DNA from: Opitutia bacterium
GTDB lineage: Bacteria > Verrucomicrobiota > Verrucomicrobiia > Opitutales > Opitutaceae
Reading direction: 5' to 3'
DNA length: 11,260 nt
Assembly: GCA_003157575.1 (NCBI GenBank)
Contig: PMKA01000161.1
Coordinates: forward strand, 248 to 11,507
In this document: piece after piece, positions 5,785 to 11,260 of the stretch
How the letters are laid out: the number at the start of each line of letters is the position of its first letter
Position numbering within the stretch: the stretch's first letter is position 1
Notes under the pieces: model-generated
The model's database searches: none
Told to the model about the DNA's origin: nothing
The model's input: the letters and a program-made list of their open reading frames with translations, nothing else
Position numbers and translations under genes: made by a program

Positions 5785-5856
5785 TGCAGGGCCCGACCTT
5801 GCGTCCGGGCCGTGAATGACGCCGGGGATGGTCCGCCGACGAGCGGCGACCCTACA
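5785..5856. repeat. REP-like inverted pair between the ferredoxin gene and nifV
   Basis: A palindromic unit at 5785-5811 (TGCAGGGCCCGACCTTGCGT then CCGGGCC) faces a second unit at 5835-5856. The second differs at only two of 22 positions from the right arm at 109-130. Both share the plan of the other REP-like copies: a TGTAGGG-like head and a short GC stem around a CTTG or CTCG centre. They occupy most of the 109-base gap before nifV. No T-run follows, so this is not clearly a terminator. Confidence 0.7.
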
Positions 5857-5885
5857 ATCTGGCGCCGAACCAAAAGCAAACCGCC

Positions 5886-7010
5886 ATGCCCATGAGCAAC
5901 CTGCTTCCGCACCTGATTGACACGACGCTGCGCGACGGAGAGCAGGCGGCTGGCGTGATGTTCTCACGTGCCGACAAGGTGGCCATTGCCCGGGCACTTG
6001 TTGCGGCTGGCGTTCCTGAACTCGAGACCGGCATCCCCGCGACCGGCCGCGAGGCAGCCGACGACATGAGGGCGGTGGCCGACGCTATCGACGGCAACCG
6101 GGTGCTTGCCTGGTGCCGGGCCGACGCGACCGACCTTGCGGCGGCCCAGGCATGTGGAGCCCGCAGGGTGCACATTTCGTTTCCCGTTTCGGACCTGCAC
6201 ATGAAAATTTGGGGCAAGGACCGGTTGTGGGTCCTGCGCTCGTTGCGCGACCTGACGATCGATGCCGCAACGCGCTTCCAATTCGTATCGATAGGCGCCC
6301 AGGATTATTCGCGGGCCGATCCCGGATTTCTCGATGATTTTGTCCGCGCGGTGCAGTTGACCCCGGCGCGGCGCATACGGCTGGCCGACACTGTGGGGAT
6401 CGCGCATCCCCGTCGGATTGCGTCCGACGTTGCGCGATTGCGGGCGGCGGCCCCTCTGCTCGATTTTGAGTTTCACGCACACAACGACCTGGGCCTTGCC
6501 ACGGCCAACACCCTGGCGGCGTTCGAAGCCGGTGCATCGGCGGCGAGCGTCACCGTCAACGGCCTCGGCGAGCGGACAGGAAATGCCGCGCTTGAGGAGG
6601 TCGTCATGGCGTTGCGAATCGCGCTCGGGGTCGATTGTAGCGTCAATCCAGAGCATTTCTCCGGGCTGTCCGCAATCGTTGCGACAGCATCGGGGCGAGC
6701 GGTGGCTCCTGAGAAACCCGTTGTCGGCTCCGCCGCGTTCCGCCACGAATCGGGCATCCACTGCGCCGGATTGCTGCGCGACTCCCGGAGCTATGAGGCG
6801 TTCGCCCCCGAGCTTGTCGGACGCACGCGTCCGGATTTCGTGCTCGGCTCGCATACTGGCGGAGCGGCTGTGGCGGCGATCCTGCGCGCCCAGGGGACCG
6901 CGGTATCGGCGGAACAGGCCCGGCTTGTCGCTTCGCGGGTGCGCGAGCTCGCCCGCCGGCGGGGAGGTCCGCTGGCGCCCGCTGAATTGACCGCGCTTGT
7001 CGCGGCGTGA
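5886..7010 (+). CDS. nifV: Homocitrate synthase NifV
   Basis: NifV condenses acetyl-CoA with 2-oxoglutarate to give (R)-homocitrate, the organic ligand of FeMo-co. The 374-residue length is normal. Visible motifs are the catalytic [15 protein letters not shown] (10-24, with Arg16 and the metal ligand Asp17), [16 protein letters not shown], the metal-binding [14 protein letters not shown] (196-209, His197 and His199), [16 protein letters not shown] (224-239) and [14 protein letters not shown] (284-297). This fits the isopropylmalate/homocitrate synthase family without the C-terminal regulatory domain of LeuA. Its nif location, short form and HISFPVSD make NifV much likelier than LeuA or a citramalate synthase. 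A second ATG at 5892 is equally possible; neither has a Shine-Dalgarno. Confidence 0.93.
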   Translation: MPMSNLLPHLIDTTLRDGEQAAGVMFSRADKVAIARALVAAGVPELETGIPATGREAADDMRAVADAIDGNRVLAWCRADATDLAAAQACGARRVHISFPVSDLHMKIWGKDRLWVLRSLRDLTIDAATRFQFVSIGAQDYSRADPGFLDDFVRAVQLTPARRIRLADTVGIAHPRRIASDVARLRAAAPLLDFEFHAHNDLGLATANTLAAFEAGASAASVTVNGLGERTGNAALEEVVMALRIALGVDCSVNPEHFSGLSAIVATASGRAVAPEKPVVGSAAFRHESGIHCAGLLRDSRSYEAFAPELVGRTRPDFVLGSHTGGAAVAAILRAQGTAVSAEQARLVASRVRELARRRGGPLAPAELTALVAA

Positions 7011-7036
7011 AATGCGTCTTTCTCCGCCCCCAAAAA

Positions 7037-7534
7037 ATGAGCTTCAAATCATACGCCCTGCACCCCCAGCCGGATCACCGTCTCGTGCTCGACGATCCGC
7101 AGCCTCTGGTCTTCTCCGGCATCCGTGGCCTGATCGCACGCTTTGTGCAGTCCAGTCCGTCGCGAGCGAGCGAGCCGTGGAGACTTTGTCCCGGCGAATT
7201 GCATGCGCTTGCATTCCCGGACACGCTCGTTCGCGACCGCGGCATATTCTTCGAGCAGGTCGATGAAAGAGGGCTGGAACTCCAATGGTTGCAGAGCGTT
7301 CACGGGATCTCCGGCGAGAGGACGGAGATGATGTTCAGCTTTGCGCCGGTGACCCTGGTGCGCGCCGGCCCGCCAATCGTCATTCTTCCGGAGACCGCGG
7401 CCTGCACCTACAATGAAGGGCTTGAGCTGGAAGGCGGCGTGCTCGCGCCAAAGGGGACCTGGCATTGGGGAAAACCGCACCTGGCCCTCGGCGGCGTTGT
7501 TTTGCGGCCGGCCGGCCGCAGCCTGCCGGCCTGA
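7037..7534 (+). CDS. Uncharacterised protein encoded directly downstream of nifV
   Basis: I do not recognise this 165-residue protein. It has no signal peptide, transmembrane segment or cysteine motif (only Cys51 and Cys123). It is rich in hydrophobic beta-like stretches (LVFSGIRGLIARFV, MMFSFAPVTLVRAGPPIVILP) and ends in a glycine-rich segment, GGVVLRPAGRSLPA. The strongest coding evidence is its length, its close placement 26 bases after nifV and the absence of a competing gene. A GTG at 7007, overlapping the nifV stop, would add ten residues. The ATG at 7037 is preferred because the added residues look non-natural ([10 protein letters not shown]), although neither start has a clear Shine-Dalgarno. 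It may be the last gene of the nif transcript, but no nif function can be assigned from sequence. Confidence 0.65.
   Translation: MSFKSYALHPQPDHRLVLDDPQPLVFSGIRGLIARFVQSSPSRASEPWRLCPGELHALAFPDTLVRDRGIFFEQVDERGLELQWLQSVHGISGERTEMMFSFAPVTLVRAGPPIVILPETAACTYNEGLELEGGVLAPKGTWHWGKPHLALGGVVLRPAGRSLPA
7503..7520. repeat. 18-bp perfect palindrome in the 3' end of the nifV-downstream gene
   Basis: TGCGGCCGGCCGGCCGCA is an exact palindrome ending 11 bases before the stop codon, followed by GCCTGCCGGCC. As RNA it could fold into a tight GC hairpin at the end of the presumed nif transcript. No T-run follows, so it is not a canonical intrinsic terminator, and the extreme GC bias makes chance plausible. 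Confidence 0.45.
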
Positions 7535-7603
7535 AAGGACAGGGGAATGCGGCTTGCGGGCGGGCCGTGAGTCGTTAGGCTGCGGGGAACCCCCTTTCCT
7601 GCC

Positions 7604-8086
7604 ATGAAGCAAAATAACTTGTTGATGAGAACCGTGCTGGTCGCGGCGTTGCTGGGCGCCGCTGTTTCGTTGCTGGCCGAGGGCGGCGGTCCTGCCGCGG
7701 CGCCCAAACCTGCGGCAGACAAGGCCGCGCCTGGCTCGGGCGACGCAAGTCAAGTTGAAGAAGCCAAGATCCCGGGCCTTACCATTCCACGGGCAAAGGG
7801 CGGGTTTCTCGGCCTCGTCGTCACCGAAACCAACAACTTCAAGCTGTCCTTTTACGACGAGAATAAGAAGCCTCTCCCGGTCGACGTTGCCAGGGCCAAC
7901 CTACGATGGCCCGTGCACTACTCGACCTTCGACGAACGCACGGTGCTGACGCCCACCGACGATGGACTGGCATTGACGTCGAACAAGTTTGTCCGGCCGC
8001 CCTTTACCTTCAGATTGTTCATGACACTGGTTGTCGACGGCAGCGACCAGCCGCCGGAGAGCTACGTGATCGATTATCATCAATAG
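7604..8086 (+). CDS. Predicted secreted hypothetical protein
   Basis: This 160-residue protein starts with a Sec-type signal peptide: a short polar/basic n-region (MKQNNLLMR), a hydrophobic core (TVLVAALLGAAVSLLA) and a likely cleavage near residue 25. An Ala/Pro/Lys-rich low-complexity linker follows (26-55), then a compact domain of about 100 residues (GGFLGLVVTETNNFKLSFYD...SYVIDYHQ) with alternating beta-strand character. There is no lipobox cysteine; the protein contains no cysteine at all. I do not recognise the domain. It is probably periplasmic or exported, of unknown function. The 69-base gap upstream and the change of theme suggest it is separate from the nif operon. An internal ATG at 7625 would shorten but not abolish the signal peptide. 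Confidence 0.7.
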   Translation: MKQNNLLMRTVLVAALLGAAVSLLAEGGGPAAAPKPAADKAAPGSGDASQVEEAKIPGLTIPRAKGGFLGLVVTETNNFKLSFYDENKKPLPVDVARANLRWPVHYSTFDERTVLTPTDDGLALTSNKFVRPPFTFRLFMTLVVDGSDQPPESYVIDYHQ

Positions 8087-8124
8087 CTCGCGGCGTTGAC
8101 AGCCGGCGAACTTCACCAAACATG

Positions 8125-8141
8125 GGCGCGTTTTTCGCGCC
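8125..8141. other. Small hairpin ahead of the ribB-type gene
   Basis: GGCGCG-TTTTT-CGCGCC forms a 6-bp stem with a five-base loop in the 76-base gap before the riboflavin gene. It is followed by GGTTTGATT rather than a proper T-run, so it is at best a weak terminator for the gene upstream or a leader structure. The gap is too short for an FMN riboswitch and I see none of its conserved elements. Confidence 0.3.
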
Positions 8142-8162
8142 GGTTTGATTCCGCTTTTTCCC

Positions 8163-9269
8163 GTGCCTACCATCCAATCAAATCCCCCGTTCGATACTGT
8201 CGAGTCCGCCGTCCAGGAAGTCGCCGCCGGGCGGCTTGTGATTGTCACGGACGACGAGGACCGCGAAAATGAGGGCGACCTGATCATGGCGGCCGCCAAG
8301 GTCACCCCCCAGTCCATTGGCATGATGGTCCGCTACTGCAGCGGGATCATCTGCGTGCCCTGCGCCGAACCCCAGCTCAAGCGCCTCGGTCTCGGGCCGA
8401 TGGTGGGCCAGAACCGCGAATCGCAGCGGACGGATTTCACGGTCAGCGTCGACGCCGCCGAGGGGATCACAACGGGCATCAGCGCCTCTGACCGCACGCA
8501 GACGATCCGCGTTCTCGCGGACCCGCAGACCCGCGCCGAACAGCTGGTCCAGCCGGGGCACGTCTTTCCGTTGCGCGCCCGCTCGGGCGGCGTGCTCGAG
8601 CGCGCGGGCCACACGGAGGCCGCGGTTGACCTGGCGACGCTCGCCGGACTGTCCCCCGCGGGGGTGCTGTGCGAGCTGGTGAATGATGATGGCACGGTGC
8701 AGCGGCTGCCCGATCTCACGGAGTTCAGGAAGAAGTTCGGGCTGCGGATGATTTCGATCCGCCAGCTGATCGAGTACCGGATCAAGCGGGACCAGCTTGT
8801 GGAGCTCGTCTGCACGAAGCCGTTCCCGACCGAATACGGCGAATTCGAACTGCATGTGTTCCGCAGCACGCTCGACGACCGCCAGCATCTGGCGCTGACG
8901 ATGGGCTCCCTGGATTACACGCCGACCCTCGTGCGGGTGCACAGCGAAAACCTGCTGAGCGACGTGTTCCACGCGAAGGGCAGCGGAAGCAGCCGCGCGC
9001 TTGCGGCCTCGCTCGAGGCGATCGCCCGCGCTGGCCGCGGCGCGCTGGTCTACATGGAGCCGGCGAATCCGGGCGAGGTGCTGCTGCAGCGCCTGAATGC
9101 GGAGCCGGGCGAGACGGTTTCGCCGATGGGCCTGCGCGATTATGGAACCGGCGCCCAGATCCTTCGCATGCTGGGATTGAGCCGGATACGTCTGCTTTCC
9201 AACAGCGCGCCGAAAATTGTCGGCCTCGACGGTTTCGGGCTCGAGATCGTCGAACAGGTGCCGCTGTAG
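8163..9269 (+). CDS. ribB: 3,4-dihydroxy-2-butanone 4-phosphate synthase with degenerate GTP cyclohydrolase II domain (RibBX-type)
   Basis: The N-terminal half is an intact RibB, which turns ribulose 5-phosphate into formate and dihydroxybutanone phosphate for riboflavin synthesis. Evidence is VTDDEDRENEGDLIMAA, RYCSGIICVPC, GQNRESQRTDFTVSVDA, GITTGISASDR, PGHVFPLRA, the catalytic GHTEAAVDL and GVLCELVNDDG. The C-terminal half (about 220-368 of the product) keeps the RibA fold and its late NSAPKIVGLDGFGLEIVEQVPL but lacks catalytic elements. Family RibA has three zinc cysteines in HSECLTGD...RCDCG; here the stretch reads RVHSENLLSDVFHAKGSGSS, with none. The EGRNIGL-type loop is also gone. The protein should therefore make only the RibB product, as described for RibBX proteins in Proteobacteria. 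A GTG at 8163 is chosen as start, with a TTG at 8145 as alternative; neither has a clear Shine-Dalgarno. Confidence 0.9.
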   Translation: MPTIQSNPPFDTVESAVQEVAAGRLVIVTDDEDRENEGDLIMAAAKVTPQSIGMMVRYCSGIICVPCAEPQLKRLGLGPMVGQNRESQRTDFTVSVDAAEGITTGISASDRTQTIRVLADPQTRAEQLVQPGHVFPLRARSGGVLERAGHTEAAVDLATLAGLSPAGVLCELVNDDGTVQRLPDLTEFRKKFGLRMISIRQLIEYRIKRDQLVELVCTKPFPTEYGEFELHVFRSTLDDRQHLALTMGSLDYTPTLVRVHSENLLSDVFHAKGSGSSRALAASLEAIARAGRGALVYMEPANPGEVLLQRLNAEPGETVSPMGLRDYGTGAQILRMLGLSRIRLLSNSAPKIVGLDGFGLEIVEQVPL

Positions 9270-9344
9270 CAGATTGTCCGGCGCGACGTCCTTCTTTTTG
9301 TTTTGCAGCGGTCTGCAATAGGGGTTGCGGTGTGCGCCTCAATC

Positions 9345-9818
9345 ATGAGTCAACACGCACCCAGCGCCCCGGAGATCAGCGGCGCCGCCTTCACGGTCGG
9401 CGTCGTTGCGGCTCGTTTCAACCCAAAGCACGTCGAGGCGCTGCTTGACCAGGTCCATGAGCGCCTGCGCGCCGCGGGCGTGAAGGAGAGGCGGATCGTG
9501 CTGGCGCGGGTTCCCGGCTCGCACGAGCTGCCGACCGGAGTGCAGCTGCTGTGCCGGCGGCGCCGTCCCGATGTCTGCATCGCCCTGGGGGTCGTCGTCC
9601 GCGGCGAGACGCGGCACTACGAGCTGGTGGCGGAGGCCGCCTGCCACGGACTGATGCAGGTGGCGCTTGAGACGGGCGTCCCGGTCATCAACGGGGTGAT
9701 TGTGGCGGAGAACGAACGCCAGGCGGCGGAACGCTGCGGCGGCCCGATCAGGAAGGGCGTTGAATTTGCGGAGGCTGCGCTTGAAATGGCGGCGCTCCGA
9801 AAGAGGTTTTCCCGATGA
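9345..9818 (+). CDS. ribH: 6,7-dimethyl-8-ribityllumazine synthase RibH
   Basis: RibH condenses the RibB product, dihydroxybutanone phosphate, with the pyrimidine derived from GTP to form lumazine, the penultimate step to riboflavin. The 157-residue protein matches the family length. Motifs seen are VAARFNPKHVEALLD (Phe25, Asn26), RVPGSHELPTGVQLL (usual form VPGAFELP), ALGVVVRGETRHYELVAEA with the catalytic His91, and GVPVINGVIVAENERQAAER with Arg130. The last block usually reads as a GVLTT-type strand, so this is a somewhat diverged member. The ATG at 9345 gives the conserved start spacing; an in-frame TTG at 9303 would add residues read from a small hairpin and is rejected. It lies 75 bases after the ribB-type gene and overlaps nusB by 4 bp. 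Confidence 0.93.
   Translation: MSQHAPSAPEISGAAFTVGVVAARFNPKHVEALLDQVHERLRAAGVKERRIVLARVPGSHELPTGVQLLCRRRRPDVCIALGVVVRGETRHYELVAEAACHGLMQVALETGVPVINGVIVAENERQAAERCGGPIRKGVEFAEAALEMAALRKRFSR
9803..9817 (+). promoter_or_regulatory. Shine-Dalgarno and overlapping start of nusB
   Basis: AAGAGG ending at 9806 lies eight bases before the nusB ATG at 9815, whose bases overlap the ribH stop (ATGA). This fixes the nusB start and indicates translational coupling to ribH. Confidence 0.7.
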
Positions 9819-10261
9819 GCAAAGGCCAGTTTATCCAGCGACACGACGGCCGGGTGGCCGCCCTGCAGTATCTTTATGCGTGGAGCCTCAACGCACCGGT
9901 CGATCTGGAGGACGATCTGCGGGTGTTCTTTGAGAGCCTCGACAACCCGCGCGATCATTATGCATTTGGAGAGGAGCTGATCCACGGGGCCATCGAACAT
10001 ATTGACGACATCAACGGGAAGATCCGGACCCTTGCCCAGAACTGGGAGTTTGACCGGATCGCCAAGATCGACCTTGCCATCCTGCGTCTGGCGATCTTCG
10101 AAATGCTTTTTCGGAAGGACATCCCGCCGGTCGTGTCGATCAACGAGGCCATCGACCTTTCGAAGCAGTTCTCCAACGCCGATTCGAAACGGTTCATCAA
10201 CGGCATCCTCGACCGGCTAAAGGGCGACCTCGGGCGCGATGCGCGCAAGGCGACAGAATAG
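9815..10261 (+). CDS. nusB: Transcription antitermination protein NusB
   Basis: NusB binds boxA RNA with NusE (ribosomal protein S10) and promotes antitermination, chiefly on rRNA operons. The 148-residue all-helical protein has the family signature: an N-terminal basic helix with the RRxA-like pattern RHDGRVAALQYLYAWSL, the middle helix DRIAKIDLAILRLAIFEMLF, the segment IPPVVSINEAIDLSKQFSNADSKRFINGILDRL, and a charged tail. Length and domain are complete. The link ribH-nusB is common in bacteria, so position supports the call. The start is set by AGAGG eight bases upstream and the 4-bp overlap with ribH. Confidence 0.95.
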   Translation: MSKGQFIQRHDGRVAALQYLYAWSLNAPVDLEDDLRVFFESLDNPRDHYAFGEELIHGAIEHIDDINGKIRTLAQNWEFDRIAKIDLAILRLAIFEMLFRKDIPPVVSINEAIDLSKQFSNADSKRFINGILDRLKGDLGRDARKATE

Positions 10262-10268
10262 CTGCCGA

Positions 10269-11207
10269 ATGTTCTCCATCCTTCGCAAATTCAAGGACGG
10301 CCTGGCAAAGACCGTCGCGGTCATCACGCAGAAGACGCATGCGCTCTTCGGCGGACGCAAGATTGACGCCGCCTCCCTGGACGAGCTCGAGGAGGCACTG
10401 TACACGGCCGACTTCGGGGTGGCAACGACCACCGAGATCCTCGAGGAGATCAAGCTTGCGCATCAGAAGGACCCGGAATTACGCGGCCAGGATGCCGCGG
10501 TGATCGGCGCAGCGGTGCTCCGCCGCGTGCTTGCCGGCAGCGAGGGCCGCTTCGAGGGGGCGGCCCGTGGAAAGGACGGGTCGGCCAATCCGGAGGTCAT
10601 CAGCCTGATCGGAGTGAACGGCTCGGGAAAGACGACGACTGCGGCCAAGCTCGCCTGGATGCTGAAGCAAGACGGCAGGTCGGTGACCGTCGCCGCCTGC
10701 GACACCTTCCGCGCCGCGGCAATCGAACAATTGCGCACGTGGACCACGCGGCTCGACCTCGAACTGGTCGCCAGCCAGACCGGGGCGGATGCCGCGGCGG
10801 TCGCCTTCGATGCGTGGCAGGCGGCGAAGGCGCGAGGCCGCGATTATGTGATCATCGACACCGCCGGCCGCCTCCATACCAAGAGCAACCTGATGGAGGA
10901 ACTGGCGAAGATCCGCCGGGTGCTGCAGAAGCACGATCCGGCCGCGCCCCAGCATTCCTGGCTGGTGATCGACGGTTCGCTCGGCTCCAATTCGATCGAA
11001 CAGGCGCGGGTGTTCCACAAGAGCTTCGGCCTGACGGGGCTGATTGTGACGAAGCTCGACGGCACGTCGCGGGGCGGCGCGATCGTGGGCATCTGGCGGG
11101 AGCTCAGGCTGCCCATCTATTTTGTGGGCCTCGGCGAGCAGGCGGAGGACCTGCAGCGCTTCAACGTCGACAACTACGTCAAGGCGGTCTTTGGCCTGGA
11201 AGGGTGA
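10269..11207 (+). CDS. ftsY: Signal recognition particle receptor FtsY
   Basis: FtsY is the membrane-associated SRP-receptor GTPase that takes ribosome-nascent chain complexes from Ffh and delivers them to the Sec translocon. The 312-residue form has a short N-terminus, a helical N domain (about 1-95) and a G domain with the P-loop IGVNGSGKTTTAAKLAW (114-130), DTFRAAAIEQLRTW (145-158), DTAGRLHTKSNLMEEL (197-212), TKLDGTSRGGAIVGI (261-275) and VGLGEQAEDLQRF (286-298). The long acidic A domain of E. coli FtsY is absent, as in many bacteria, so membrane contact probably relies on the N-terminal helix MFSILRKFKDGLAK. The usual DATTGQN box reads VIDGSLGSNS (233-242), an uncommon variant. It starts seven bases after nusB. 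An in-frame ATG at 10239 inside nusB would add ten basic residues and is less likely. Confidence 0.95.
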   Translation: MFSILRKFKDGLAKTVAVITQKTHALFGGRKIDAASLDELEEALYTADFGVATTTEILEEIKLAHQKDPELRGQDAAVIGAAVLRRVLAGSEGRFEGAARGKDGSANPEVISLIGVNGSGKTTTAAKLAWMLKQDGRSVTVAACDTFRAAAIEQLRTWTTRLDLELVASQTGADAAAVAFDAWQAAKARGRDYVIIDTAGRLHTKSNLMEELAKIRRVLQKHDPAAPQHSWLVIDGSLGSNSIEQARVFHKSFGLTGLIVTKLDGTSRGGAIVGIWRELRLPIYFVGLGEQAEDLQRFNVDNYVKAVFGLEG

Positions 11208-11241
11208 CGGCTGGGGGCGCGGATGCCGATGGGCGACCGGG

Positions 11242-11260
11242 TGTAGGAGCCTGCTTGCAG
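11242..11260. repeat. REP-like unit cut by the right window edge
   Basis: TGTAGGAGCCTGCTTGCAG at the very end matches the first 19 bases of the 24-nt unit at 2245-2268 exactly. It lies 34 bases after the ftsY stop, so here the element is in its usual intergenic position. The rest of the element is outside the window. Confidence 0.8.

Noticed and set aside
7584..7593. GGGGAACCCC hairpin before the secreted-protein gene as a terminator
   Set aside because: The stem is only four pairs with a two-base loop and is followed by CTTTCC rather than a T-run, so chance is the better explanation.
8087..8162. Possible FMN riboswitch before the riboflavin gene
   Set aside because: The gap is only 76 bases, shorter than an FMN aptamer, and holds just one small hairpin with none of the conserved aptamer elements.
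8690..8707. TGGCAC resembling half of a sigma-54 promoter
   Set aside because: It lies within the ribB-type coding region and lacks a TTGCA-like -12 element at the right spacing. A second TGGCACG at 1431 inside nifE fails for the same reason.
9303..9318. TTGCAG-CGGT-CTGCAA hairpin as a terminator between the ribB-type gene and ribH
   Set aside because: The T-rich run precedes the stem instead of following it, and on the opposite strand the flank is A-rich, so it fits an intrinsic terminator in neither direction.

Overview
The window is GC-rich bacterial DNA with every supported gene on the + strand. It falls into two halves. The first (about 1-7534) is the cofactor-assembly part of a molybdenum nitrogenase cluster: nifE, nifN, nifB, a thioredoxin-like [2Fe-2S] ferredoxin and nifV. 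A GNAT acetyltransferase gene precedes it and an unrecognised gene follows directly behind nifV. The second (7604-11207) is housekeeping: a small predicted secreted protein, a riboflavin-pathway gene of the RibB/degenerate-RibA (RibBX) kind, ribH, nusB and ftsY. The structural genes nifHDK are not in the window and are presumably elsewhere or upstream.

NifE and NifN resemble the forms found in anaerobes (ACVFCGSRVVLYPIADA in NifE, NPCKLCTPLGACLAFRG in NifN). This, with the ribBX-ribH-nusB-ftsY order and the types of short repeat, suggests a member of the Verrucomicrobiota, perhaps an Opitutales relative. That assignment is inference from memory of similar loci, not something the sequence proves.

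The nif genes form one pathway. NifB (radical SAM) makes the Fe-S core NifB-co. The NifEN scaffold matures it to FeMo-co with homocitrate from NifV. The ferredoxin is a likely electron donor. nifE and nifN overlap by 4 bp (ATGA). Gaps of 43, 124 and 109 bp separate nifN/nifB, nifB/ferredoxin and ferredoxin/nifV, and the last two are filled largely by repeats.

The most unusual feature is how repeats have entered this cluster. Two repeat classes occur. One is REP-like small palindromes (TGTAGGAGCCTGCTTGCAGG and TGTAGGGCCGCCGCTTGTCGG types). The other is decayed short-unit repeats (TTCAGCCTTCAGCC and its complement, GGAAATC/AGAGGTC). Both lie between genes and also inside nif reading frames: the nifE N- and C-termini, the nifN N-terminus and an internal nifN linker, and the nifB N-terminus. 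The insertions keep frame and seem to be translated as non-conserved tails or loops. The ribBX-ftsY half is free of them until a REP-like copy reappears at the right edge (11242-11260).

I found no rRNA, tRNA, CRISPR array, transposase or convincing intrinsic terminator. No stretch longer than 300 bases lacks a gene; the longest is 1-172, which holds nested inverted repeats.
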